Part shown: piece after piece, positions 1 to 8,992 of the stretch
Position numbering within the stretch: position 1 is the stretch's first letter
How the letters are laid out: each line of letters opens with the position of its first letter
NCBI RefSeq assembly: GCF_023806125.1
Contig: NZ_JAMSKT010000002.1
Coordinates: forward strand, 62,001 to 126,000
Direction of reading: 5' to 3'
DNA length: 64,000 bases
Source: Clostridium caldaquaticum
Lineage (GTDB): Bacteria; Bacillota; Clostridia; Clostridiales; Clostridiaceae
Program-made: the position numbers and the translations under genes
The notes under the pieces: model-generated
The model's input: only the letters and a program-made list of their open reading frames with translations
Databases searched by the model: none
Told to the model about the DNA's origin: nothing

Positions 1-2
1 CT

Positions 3-701
3 GTTAATGAAGCTACTGAAGTTGTATATAAAGCTATAGGGAGAGATAAAATTGAGAAGATAGAGAATTTGTCTAATGATGGTAAAACAAGAATTCCATC
101 CTATCGCTTTAATGTAACTATGAAGGGCAGAGAGGTTAATGAAAATATAATAAATATTGAGATTAGCAAAAATGGAGGTAAAATAGTATATCTTTTAGAT
201 AATAGATTAGTAAATAATCCAACAATAGATATGCAGAAGGCTATTGATATAGGAAGCAAGTATCTGGAGAATTTAGGTTATAAAAATATGATTTCAACTT
301 ACAGTTTAAGATACGATAATACAGCAGTAATAAATTATATATATAAACAAAATGATGTAGTTATATATCCTGATCAAATTAAGCTTAAAATTGCTATGGA
401 TGATGGAAGTATTTTAGGGGTTGAGTGTGAAAAGTATTTAGTGGCACATGATGAAAACAGGAATATAGAAACTCCTAAGATAAGTAAGGAGGAAGCCAGA
501 ACTAAGGTTAGCAAGAGGTTGAATATTACAACAGCTAGGCTTGCTATAATACCAACTGAAAGCAATAAAGAGGTTCTATGTTATGAATTTGTTGGAAATT
601 ATAAAGAAGATAAATATATAATATATATAAATGCTAAGACTGGTTTTGAGCAGAGAATAATACAAATTATAAATACTCCAAATGGAGAGTTGACTATGTA
701 A
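3..701 (+). CDS. ypeB: Germination protein YpeB, C-terminal part (5' end outside window)
   Basis: The reading frame is open from base 3, so the gene begins upstream and only the last 232 residues are visible; the TTG at 69 is internal, not the start. The visible part resembles the C-terminal region of YpeB, with PepSY-like repeats at roughly residues 1-90 and 130-225 (alternating beta strands and short helices, GIL/V-rich). In spore formers YpeB is a spore-membrane protein needed to keep the cortex-lytic enzyme SleB stable. SleB would be expected upstream, outside this window. Identity rests on overall pattern and on the neighbouring sporulation context, not on a catalytic motif. A terminator follows directly. 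Confidence 0.75.
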   Translation, partial: VNEATEVVYKAIGRDKIEKIENLSNDGKTRIPSYRFNVTMKGREVNENIINIEISKNGGKIVYLLDNRLVNNPTIDMQKAIDIGSKYLENLGYKNMISTYSLRYDNTAVINYIYKQNDVVIYPDQIKLKIAMDDGSILGVECEKYLVAHDENRNIETPKISKEEARTKVSKRLNITTARLAIIPTESNKEVLCYEFVGNYKEDKYIIYINAKTGFEQRIIQIINTPNGELTM

Positions 702-709
702 AAGAGTTG

Positions 710-757
710 AAAAGCAGAAGTAGAAGTGATATGCTCTATTTCTGCTTTTAATTTTTT
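710..757 (+). terminator. Rho-independent terminator after ypeB
   Basis: A 10-bp perfect stem (710-719 pairing with 740-749) is followed by a run of T's. Confidence 0.85.
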
Positions 758-821
758 GAGTTATAATAATATATATATTTTATATAATAGATTATAGAAG
801 TAATGTAAGGAGCGAGGAAAT

Positions 822-1853
822 ATGAAAAAAAAAATAGCAGTACTTTTTGGTGGTCAGTCAACAGAGCATGAGGTTTCCAGAGTATCAGCCGCATCAGTTT
901 TAAAAAATATAAATCAGAGTAAATACGATATTTATCCTATAGGGATTACTAAGGACGGAAAATGGTTTGAGTATACTGGGAGTATAGATAAAATTGAAAA
1001 CGGAGAATGGGAGCAGGATGAATATTACAAAACACCAGATGGACATAAGTTTTTATTCAATAAAGAAGTAGATGTTGTATTTCCTGTACTTCATGGTCTT
1101 TATGGTGAAGATGGAACTATTCAGGGAATGTGCAAGCTTTTAAATCTTCCTTGTGTAGGGCCTGGAGTTATGTCTTCAGCAGTATGTATGGATAAAATAT
1201 ATACTAAATATCTTTTGGAAAAATTCGGGATAAAACAAGCTGAATATATTATTGTTAATGCTTATGAATATAAACAAGATAAAGAAGAAATTATTAATAA
1301 AGTTGAAAATGCTCTTCCTTATCCAATGTTTATAAAGCCATCAAACAGCGGTTCTTCAGTAGGTATAACAAAAGCACATAATAAAGAAGAATTAAAGATT
1401 GGTCTTAGCGAGGCGTTAAAATACGATAGAAAAGTTCTTATTGAAAGAGGAATAAATGCAAGAGAAGTAGAAGTAGCTGTATTAGGAAATGATTATCCTA
1501 AAGCAGCAGTCCCTGGAGAAATAGTACCTGCAAAGGAATTTTATGATTACGAAGCTAAATACCAAAATGAAGCTTCAAAATTACTAATACCAGCAGCATT
1601 AAGTAATGAAAAATTAGAACAAATAAAAGAAACAGCCATAAAAGTTTATAAAATATTAGATTGTGCAGGAATGGCTAGAGTAGATTTTCTTGTTGATAAA
1701 GACAGTGAAGAAGTTTATCTAAATGAAGTAAATACAATACCAGGCTTTACAAAAATAAGCATGTATCCAAAGATGTGGCAGGCTTCAGGTAAAGCTTATT
1801 CTGATTTAATAGATGAACTTATAGAACTTGCGGAAGAGAGGAACAATAAATAG
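822..1853 (+). CDS. ddl: D-alanine--D-alanine ligase
   Basis: ATP-dependent ligase that joins two D-alanines for the peptidoglycan pentapeptide; cytoplasmic. The 343-residue length is normal for the family. The N-terminal glycine-rich GGQSTEHEVS motif lies at residues 10-19, the ATP-grasp core follows (MFIKPSNSGSSVGI near 170-183), and the C-terminal metal and substrate motif LNEVNTIPGFT is at 300-310, so the enzyme looks intact. The ATG start has a GGAG-type ribosome site just upstream (TAAGGAGCGAGG). The DUF1934 gene follows 27 bases after the stop and may be co-transcribed; the pair is closed by the terminator at 2304. Confidence 0.96.
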   Translation: MKKKIAVLFGGQSTEHEVSRVSAASVLKNINQSKYDIYPIGITKDGKWFEYTGSIDKIENGEWEQDEYYKTPDGHKFLFNKEVDVVFPVLHGLYGEDGTIQGMCKLLNLPCVGPGVMSSAVCMDKIYTKYLLEKFGIKQAEYIIVNAYEYKQDKEEIINKVENALPYPMFIKPSNSGSSVGITKAHNKEELKIGLSEALKYDRKVLIERGINAREVEVAVLGNDYPKAAVPGEIVPAKEFYDYEAKYQNEASKLLIPAALSNEKLEQIKETAIKVYKILDCAGMARVDFLVDKDSEEVYLNEVNTIPGFTKISMYPKMWQASGKAYSDLIDELIELAEERNNK

Positions 1854-1880
1854 TATATACTAACAATTGGAGTGAAAAAC

Positions 1881-2294
1881 ATGAGAAAAAAGGCTATTAT
1901 TACAATAACCAGCAAGCAGAAAGATTTAGATGATAATACAATAGAAGTAGTTACTCCTGGTGAATTTTATAAAGAGGATGGGTTTTATTACGCTGTATAC
2001 AATGAAACAGAATTGTCGGGGATGGAAGGAACTACTACAACATTAAAAATATCACCAAAGGATTTTTTACTTTCAAGAGTGGGAACTACTACTGGCGATA
2101 TGAAATTTTCTGAAGGAAATAAAGATAAAACTATATACAGTACTCCTTATGGAGTATTAGAGCTCAAAATAGAAACTACGGAGCTTAACGTATCTATTGA
2201 TGATAATGGAGGGGAAGTATTTATAAACTATAACATGGTAATAGCTGGACAAAAACCTCAGGGAACTATGTTAAAGGTTAATATTAAAGCATAA
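1881..2294 (+). CDS. DUF1934 family protein (YwiB-like beta-barrel)
   Basis: A 137-residue protein of the DUF1934/YwiB family, predicted to be a small calycin-like beta barrel of unknown biochemical role. Sequence alternates beta-strand patterns throughout, with the family-typical stretch GTTTGDMKF about residue 70 and no signal peptide or membrane segment. The ATG at 1881 is preferred over the GTG nine bases earlier because GGAG at 1869-1872 is ideally spaced from the ATG and overlaps the GTG. It lies close behind ddl, an arrangement also seen in other clostridia, and ends in a terminator. No specific function can be read from the sequence. Confidence 0.85.
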   Translation: MRKKAIITITSKQKDLDDNTIEVVTPGEFYKEDGFYYAVYNETELSGMEGTTTTLKISPKDFLLSRVGTTTGDMKFSEGNKDKTIYSTPYGVLELKIETTELNVSIDDNGGEVFINYNMVIAGQKPQGTMLKVNIKA

Positions 2295-2303
2295 TAATTT
2301 TTT

Positions 2304-2338
2304 AAAACAGGGAAGTTTATTCTCTGTTTTTATTTTTT
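2304..2338 (+). terminator. Rho-independent terminator after the DUF1934 gene
   Basis: Arms 2304-2313 and 2321-2330 pair over 10 bp with one G-U, followed by a T-rich tail. Confidence 0.85.
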
Positions 2339-2421
2339 ATTTATAAAAATTGTTTATGATTGAATTTATTTGACAATAATGAAAATAATTCATTTTGCTT
2401 AAAAACAAGGGAGTGATAATC

Positions 2422-2727
2422 ATGGATGTGTTAAATAAAGAAGATAAATATATTAAAATATTAGAGGTTATATGCCAAATTAAAGGAATAAATAAAGAAG
2501 AACAAGTAAAAATATTAAAGGACAGAGAGTGTAAATATTTATTGTTTTTACTTTTGAAGAAGTATAAATGCACGGATATAGTAAGCTTTCAGAAAGATTT
2601 TTCAATAGAAAGCAAAAAGTATATAAATTATAATATTAAAAAAGCTGAAGAAAAGTTTTTTATTAACAAGGAATTTAGAGACATGTATTTTGAGGCAGAG
2701 AATATAATTAATAAGACTATTATTTAG
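2422..2727 (+). CDS. Small hypothetical protein resembling DnaA domain IV
   Basis: A 101-residue soluble protein with a good GGGAGTGAT ribosome site before the ATG. I do not recognise a named family, but the helix spacing and conserved positions look like the DnaA C-terminal domain: an R..CKYLLFLLLKKY helix near residues 38-52, then a short helix with F at the helix-turn-helix position, and KKAEEKFFINKEFRDMY near 77-93, like the KIEELI-x-DPEIRE end of DnaA domain IV. The GGRDHTTV signature that contacts the DnaA box is not present, so it is not expected to bind DnaA boxes in the usual way. It sits alone between ddl-DUF1934 and pyrG. Family assignment is inference from pattern only. Confidence 0.7.
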   Translation: MDVLNKEDKYIKILEVICQIKGINKEEQVKILKDRECKYLLFLLLKKYKCTDIVSFQKDFSIESKKYINYNIKKAEEKFFINKEFRDMYFEAENIINKTII

Positions 2728-2889
2728 AGAATAATTTTGACAAAAAACAAAAAAATATATAGCATAATGTAAAAAGTTGTGCTATTATATTTAAGTATTT
2801 TAAAACAAAGAATTCCCATTTTATTTTATAGGGTAATATTTATTATAATCGTTTAATTGTAAATTGTCAATATCATTTAAAAAAGTTAG

Positions 2890-4542
<1,653 letters not shown>

Positions 4543-4548
4543 TTTTCT

Positions 4549-4578
4549 AAGGCGTACATTTTGTACGCCTTAATTTAT
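4549..4578 (+). terminator. Terminator after pyrG
   Basis: A 10-bp perfect GC-containing stem (4549-4558 with 4562-4571) with a short T-poor tail; it lies between convergent genes and could act in both directions. Confidence 0.7.
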
Positions 4579-4594
4579 AAATGACTAATAACAA

Positions 4595-5311
4595 TCATGG
4601 TTCAGTAATATCAACAGGATTATTTAAATTATCATTAAAATAATCTATATATATTTTTTTATCTTTGTCTAAAGTTGCATAATAAATGTCTTTAATATCT
4701 TTTACACCCATCATTTTTAATTGGCTAGTTAGCCATTTTACAGAAATATTTCTTTTCTTTAAATTTTCATAAATAATATTTCCAGTAACAATAATTTCCG
4801 TATTAAGCTCTTCCTGGGTTGTCTTTAAATTTATATCTTCTACCTTTACATTTTCCTTTTGAGCTATTTTCATTATACTAAGTTCTCCAGTTGTTTCTAA
4901 AATGCCGTATTTAACATCCTGAATATTAAATACATCCTTTTGTCTTAACAAATGAGTTAAATCATCGACGGTATAGTTAAATCTTGTTAAATTTTTTTCA
5001 AGAATATGACCATCTTGAATAACAAGTATAGGTTCTCCCTGAATTATTTTAGACAAATTTCTGCTTTTTTTTGATAGGTATGTCATCAAAAAAGTTAAAG
5101 CTCCAAATAAAAACAGCCCTATTATATGTCCCCAGGTAGACTGACCTAAGTCAGTAGCTACAGTAGCAGCAATAGAACCAAAGGTAATACCGTTTATGTA
5201 TTCGTGTACAGTAAGCTGGGCTACCTGCTGACGTCCAAGTATCCTTGTAATAAACAGTATTGCAAAGAAAGCTATTAATGTTTGTAAAAATATATCAATC
5301 AAGTCATTCAT
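4595..5311 (-). CDS. DUF421 (YetF-type) membrane protein
   Basis: A 238-residue protein with about three N-terminal membrane segments (residues 1-85) and a C-terminal soluble DUF421/YetF domain (about 90-230) containing the typical LLRQKDVFNIQDVKYGILETTG stretch split over residues 125-146. YetF-family proteins are found in spore inner membranes, but the biochemical role is unknown. The start is the ATG at 5311, preceded by AAAGGGG at good spacing; a longer upstream frame lacks a ribosome site. It is divergent from the SpoVA-type operon. A candidate sigma-G promoter lies 50-75 bases upstream, which would place it in the forespore together with its neighbours. Confidence 0.88.
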   Translation of the reverse strand: MNDLIDIFLQTLIAFFAILFITRILGRQQVAQLTVHEYINGITFGSIAATVATDLGQSTWGHIIGLFLFGALTFLMTYLSKKSRNLSKIIQGEPILVIQDGHILEKNLTRFNYTVDDLTHLLRQKDVFNIQDVKYGILETTGELSIMKIAQKENVKVEDINLKTTQEELNTEIIVTGNIIYENLKKRNISVKWLTSQLKMMGVKDIKDIYYATLDKDKKIYIDYFNDNLNNPVDITEP

Positions 5312-5356
5312 TTCAAATACCCCTTTGTATAAAAATTTTTTCCTATGTAACAATAA

Positions 5357-5387
5357 TAGCATTGGGCAGATTTTTCGAAATTATTCA
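5357..5387 (-). promoter_or_regulatory. Candidate sigma-G promoter of the DUF421 gene
   Basis: Read on the minus strand: TGAATA (5382-5387), 18 bases, then AATGCTA (5357-5363). The -35 matches the sigma-G consensus fully and the -10 matches CATACTA at five of seven positions. Inference only. Confidence 0.35.
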
Positions 5388-5452
5388 AGTTAAGTCAAAA
5401 ATGAATTTTAATAGTCAGTTTGTAAGTGGGAACAAATAAGGAGGATATTATC

Positions 5453-5545
5453 ATGAAACTAGAAATTAAGGCAATATTAACTCTAGTATTTATAATTTTT
5501 GTATTTATTAGTTTATATTTTCTTCATAAGAAAAAAAAGATATAG
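5453..5545 (+). CDS. Small single-pass membrane protein (30 aa)
   Basis: A short open frame with a near-perfect ribosome site (AAGGAGGATATTATC then ATG). It encodes 30 residues: a charged start MKLEIK, a hydrophobic segment of about 18 residues (ILTLVFIIFVFISLYFL) and a lysine-rich tail HKKKKI, the classic layout of a small single-span membrane protein with its C-terminus inside. It sits 75 bases ahead of the SpoVA-type operon and points the same way, so it may belong to it. No family recognised. Confidence 0.55.
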   Translation: MKLEIKAILTLVFIIFVFISLYFLHKKKKI

Positions 5546-5619
5546 GGAATATATTCCAGTTATATTTTTGGATAAGTGCGAAAAAATAAAACCAGCTGTT
5601 ATTTAGGGAGTTGATATAA

Positions 5620-5826
5620 ATGACAATAGCTTCAAATGTAAAACAGACATTAGCTAGTTTAAAAGGAATTGAAAGTACATTAAAAATTTATTCGGTTCAA
5701 AGTCGAAATAAAGAAGAAAAAAAAGTTTATAAAGAAGAATTACAAACAGTAGAGGCAGTTATTAGTGATATAGAAAACAGATTAAAAACTTTAGAGTTTG
5801 AGGAACCTCAATATAAAGGGAATTAG
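5620..5826 (+). CDS. DUF1657 domain protein (first copy)
   Basis: A 68-residue soluble, helical protein of the DUF1657 family, with the family signature NVKQTLASLKGIES at residues 6-19 and the common ending EEPQYKGN. A GGGAGTTGAT ribosome site precedes the ATG. It is the first main gene of a tight operon (DUF1657, DUF421-DUF1657 fusion, SpoVAC, SpoVAD, SpoVAE, DUF1657). Its partner copy at the operon end (8602) is related but not identical, sharing EEPQYKxx/QEPQYKEQ ends. DUF1657 genes are regularly found next to spoVA genes; the molecular role is unknown. Confidence 0.9.
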   Translation: MTIASNVKQTLASLKGIESTLKIYSVQSRNKEEKKVYKEELQTVEAVISDIENRLKTLEFEEPQYKGN

Positions 5827-5841
5827 GAGGTGGCCTACAAA

Positions 5842-6702
5842 ATGCAGAATTTCGTTGTGGTGCTTTTAAGGACTATAATTTTGTTTTTTTTAACATTATT
5901 TATAGTAAGAATTATCGGCAAAAATAGTTTATCAAAAATGACACCTTTTAAATTCATAAGTTATATTGTTATTGCTGTTATTGCATCGGTAATATCATTA
6001 GGACTGATACCGAATATTGCATTTGGATTTATTGCGTTAGCGGTTTGGTTTTTCTTTTCTATAGCTTTAGATTACATAGCTATGAAAAGCAAGTGGGTTC
6101 ATGATTTTATAAATGGAAAAGAAACTGTATTAATAAAAGATGGAAAAGTTATGGAGGAAAGTCTAAAGCAAGTTAAGTTTACAGGTGAAGAACTGTTAAG
6201 AGAATTAAGAACAAAAAATGCTTTTAATCTAGCAGATGTTGAATTTGCAGTTATGGAAGCTACAGGAGAGGTAAATGTTTTATTAAAGTCAGATAAAAAA
6301 CCTATTACTGCTCACGACATGAAAATAAAAGTTGCACCAGCAACTGAGCCGCAAACTGTAATATTAGATGGAAATATTTTAGATGAACCATTATCAACAA
6401 TAGGGTTAAATAGAGAATGGTTAAAAATTCAATTATCAAATGCAGGAGTATCGCTTGATAATGTATTTATTGGTCAGGTAGATTCATCGGGAGATTTGTT
6501 TCTTGATTTATTTGATGATTCAATACAAGTTGTACAGCCTCAGGTTAAGGAGCTTTTATATGCAACAATTTCAAAGGTACAGGCTGATTTGCTCAGCTTT
6601 TCATTAGAAACTAATGATTTACAAGTTAAACAAATGTATTCAGAAAATGCTGGTAAGATAAAAAAAGTCATGGATAGACTAGAACCATATTTATTGCGAT
6701 AG
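5842..6702 (+). CDS. DUF421 plus DUF1657 fusion membrane protein (2Duf-like)
   Basis: A 286-residue protein: three N-terminal membrane segments (about 1-85), a DUF421/YetF soluble domain (about 90-225), and a C-terminal helical tail (about 232-286, VKELLYATISKVQADLLSF onwards) that resembles the stand-alone DUF1657 proteins on either side. This two-domain build is that of 2Duf, a product of the Bacillus spoVA2mob operon linked to higher wet-heat resistance of spores. The start ATG 5842 is chosen because AGGAGG at 5825-5830 is 11 bases away; GTG 5830 overlaps that site. It follows the first DUF1657 gene and precedes spoVAC by 14 bases. The link to heat resistance is inference from homologous arrangement. 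Confidence 0.88.
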   Translation: MQNFVVVLLRTIILFFLTLFIVRIIGKNSLSKMTPFKFISYIVIAVIASVISLGLIPNIAFGFIALAVWFFFSIALDYIAMKSKWVHDFINGKETVLIKDGKVMEESLKQVKFTGEELLRELRTKNAFNLADVEFAVMEATGEVNVLLKSDKKPITAHDMKIKVAPATEPQTVILDGNILDEPLSTIGLNREWLKIQLSNAGVSLDNVFIGQVDSSGDLFLDLFDDSIQVVQPQVKELLYATISKVQADLLSFSLETNDLQVKQMYSENAGKIKKVMDRLEPYLLR

Positions 6703-6716
6703 AAGGTGATGAAACC

Positions 6717-7196
6717 ATGTCTGATAAGAAAAAGAAAAAACTAACTCCTATTCAGCAGGAATATCAGGACTTTGCAAAGGATAGAGAGCCAAAGCGACCA
6801 GTTTTTAAAAATTGCATAAGAGCTTTTTTAGTTGGAGGTCTTATATGTTTAATAGGCCAAGTTTTGCAGTGGTTTTTTATAAAATATTTTGGTTTTGATG
6901 AAAAAACTGCTGGTAGTCCTACCTCTGCTGTTTTAATAATAATTTCTGTTCTGCTTACTGGATTTGGGGTGTACGATCACATTGCACAATGGGCTGGTGC
7001 AGGTACTGCTGTTCCTGTTACTGGATTTGCAAATACTATAGCTTCTGCATCAATAGAACATAAAACAGAAGGATATGTTCTTGGTGTTGGAGGAAATATG
7101 TTTAAACTTTCAGGTTCAGTAATTGCATTTGGAGTATTTTCTGCTTTTATTGTTGCAATAGTTAAATTAACTATTAAATGGTTAGGTGGGATGTAA
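6717..7196 (+). CDS. spoVAC: Stage V sporulation protein AC
   Basis: Membrane subunit of the SpoVA complex, which moves dipicolinic acid across the spore inner membrane; SpoVAC of Bacillus behaves as a mechanosensitive channel. The 159-residue protein has a basic N-terminus (SDKKKKKLTPIQQEY) and three or so membrane segments at about 35-60, 70-90 and 125-150, with the family segment GAGTAVPVTGFANTI near 95-109. A GAAGGTGAT ribosome site precedes the ATG. Its stop abuts the spoVAD start, so translation is probably coupled. Confidence 0.94.
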   Translation: MSDKKKKKLTPIQQEYQDFAKDREPKRPVFKNCIRAFLVGGLICLIGQVLQWFFIKYFGFDEKTAGSPTSAVLIIISVLLTGFGVYDHIAQWAGAGTAVPVTGFANTIASASIEHKTEGYVLGVGGNMFKLSGSVIAFGVFSAFIVAIVKLTIKWLGGM

Positions 7197-8198
7197 ATGC
7201 TTAAAGGTCATCAAACATGGGTTTTTCAATCAAAGCCCGTAATAATAGCATCGGCAGCTGTAGGAGGTCCTTTTGAGGCTAATGGAGCATTAGCAGAGGA
7301 TTTTGATTATCTACATTCAGATGTATGGCTTGGTCAAGATAGTTTTGAAAAGGCAGAAAAAAAGCTGCTGGAACAAGCTTGTGAGACAGCAATTAATAAA
7401 GCAAAAATGAAAAAAGAAGATGTACAATTTTTTATAAGCGGAGATTTAATGAATCAGATTATATCTAGTAGTTTTGCAGCACGCACACTAGGTATGCCTT
7501 TTTTGGGTATATTTGGAGCATGCTCCAGTTCTATGGAAGGACTTGCATTAGCATCTTTACTAGTTGACAGTAAGTCGGCAAGATACGTAGTAGCAGGAGC
7601 TTCCAGCCATAATGTAGCAGCTGAAAAACAATTTAGGTATCCTACAGAATATGGAGCGCAAAAGCCGCCTACTGCTCAATGGACAGTAACAGGAGCCGGT
7701 GCTGCTCTAGTAGCTCATAACGGGAAAGGTCCAAAGGTAACTTCTGCCACAATTGGAAGAGTTGTTGATATGGGTCTTTCAGATCCATATAATATGGGGG
7801 CTGCCATGGCACCTGCAGCAGTAGATACTATAGAAGCACATTTTAGAGATTTAAAAATAGATCCATCTTACTATGATTTAATTGCAACAGGGGATTTGGG
7901 AAGAGTTGGTCACACAATTGCAGGCGACTTATTGGATAAAGAAGGATTGAAAATTCCTAAAGAAATATTTACTGATTGCGGACTTTTAATATACAAGAAA
8001 GACCAGCCAGTAATGGCTGGAGGCAGCGGATGCGGCTGTTCTGCCACTGTTACATATGGACATTTACTTAAACGTATGAATAAAGGCGAACTTAAAAGAA
8101 TATTGGTTGTTGCAACAGGAGCATTGTTATCTCCATTATCTTATCAGCAAAAGGAAAGCATTCCATGTATTGCACATGCAGTATCCATTGAGATTTAA
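7197..8198 (+). CDS. spoVAD: Stage V sporulation protein AD
   Basis: Soluble thiolase-fold subunit of the SpoVA complex; the Bacillus protein binds dipicolinic acid. The 333 residues carry the thiolase-like signatures GACSSSMEGLALAS (about 109-122), AGASSHN and the C-terminal GGSGCGCSA (about 276-284). Length matches the family. ATG 7197 follows the spoVAC stop with no gap, with AGGTGGG as ribosome site. It lies between spoVAC and spoVAE, as in other spore formers. The complex is expected at the forespore inner membrane. Confidence 0.95.
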   Translation: MLKGHQTWVFQSKPVIIASAAVGGPFEANGALAEDFDYLHSDVWLGQDSFEKAEKKLLEQACETAINKAKMKKEDVQFFISGDLMNQIISSSFAARTLGMPFLGIFGACSSSMEGLALASLLVDSKSARYVVAGASSHNVAAEKQFRYPTEYGAQKPPTAQWTVTGAGAALVAHNGKGPKVTSATIGRVVDMGLSDPYNMGAAMAPAAVDTIEAHFRDLKIDPSYYDLIATGDLGRVGHTIAGDLLDKEGLKIPKEIFTDCGLLIYKKDQPVMAGGSGCGCSATVTYGHLLKRMNKGELKRILVVATGALLSPLSYQQKESIPCIAHAVSIEI

Positions 8199-8215
8199 GA
8201 AAGGAGAGTTAAAAA

Positions 8216-8569
8216 TTGGCGATTTTTATTTGGGCATTTGTAATTGGTGGAATTATCTGTGTTATTGGGCAGATAATGATGGATGTCTTTAAACTTACGC
8301 CTGCTCATACAATGAGTACATTGGTTGTAGTTGGTGCTATATTAGGGGGGGTAGGTTTATATGACCCATTAGTTAAATTTGCAGGTGCAGGTGCATCTGT
8401 ACCTATAAGCAGTTTTGGTAATTCATTAGTAAAAGGAGCCTTAATGGAAGCTGAACAAACAGGTGTTGTAGGAGTGCTTACAGGTATATTCGAAATAACA
8501 AGTGCAGGTATTTCCGCAGCAATAATTTTTGGATTTTTAGCATCAATAGTGTTCAGACCCAAAGGCTAG
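8216..8569 (+). CDS. spoVAE: Stage V sporulation protein AE (SpoVAEb type)
   Basis: A 117-residue membrane protein with three hydrophobic segments (about 1-22, 35-55, 90-113) and the family stretch KFAGAGASVPISSFGNSL near 58-75; it is the membrane partner that completes the SpoVAC-AD-AEb core. It starts with TTG at 8216, eight bases behind a clear AAGGAGAG. It shares the GAGxxVP...F.N motif with SpoVAC, showing the two are related. The final DUF1657 gene follows after about 30 bases. Confidence 0.92.
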   Translation: MAIFIWAFVIGGIICVIGQIMMDVFKLTPAHTMSTLVVVGAILGGVGLYDPLVKFAGAGASVPISSFGNSLVKGALMEAEQTGVVGVLTGIFEITSAGISAAIIFGFLASIVFRPKG

Positions 8570-8601
8570 TACATAAAAATACGTGAAAGGAGGTGATAAC
8601 T

Positions 8602-8808
8602 ATGACAGTAGGAACACAGATGCAGCAGGCAATAGCTGGAGTTCAATCAGCATCAGCTACAATGAAAAGCTTTGCGTTACAAACACAAGATAAGGCAGCT
8701 AAAAAAGATTTTCAACAATTAGCAAAAACATTTGATGATGCATTACAAATTTTAGAAGGAAGACTGAAATACATTGAACAGCAAGAACCACAATACAAAG
8801 AGCAATAG
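8602..8808 (+). CDS. DUF1657 domain protein (second copy)
   Basis: A 68-residue helical protein of the DUF1657 family, with TQMQQAIAGVQSASATMKS near the N-terminus and the ending QEPQYKEQ. ATG 8602 is chosen because AAAGGAGGTGAT at 8587-8596 is at ideal distance; the GTG at 8593 lies inside that site. It closes the SpoVA-type operon, which ends at a strong terminator 70 bases on. Function unknown; context points to spore membrane biology. Confidence 0.9.
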   Translation: MTVGTQMQQAIAGVQSASATMKSFALQTQDKAAKKDFQQLAKTFDDALQILEGRLKYIEQQEPQYKEQ

Positions 8809-8879
8809 TTATAAAAACAACGAAATTATATAATAAAATTTAAGGTAAGAATTTATATAACATTTATTCTTATCATAAT

Positions 8880-8913
8880 AAAAGAGGAGAAAATTCAATC
8901 TCCTCTTTTATTG
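8880..8913 (+). terminator. Terminator of the SpoVA-type operon
   Basis: An 11-bp perfect stem (8880-8890 with 8899-8909) followed by T's. Confidence 0.9.
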
Positions 8914-8992
8914 TTCAATTTTATCAGAATAATTTAATAAATTATTGGTAAAAATACTCAAGTGTAGTGTTATTTAATATTTGGAGGTAATT

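Noticed and set aside
5546-5557. Palindrome GGAATATATTCC before the first DUF1657 gene
   Set aside because: Twelve A/T-rich bases can occur by chance; no partner site was seen.
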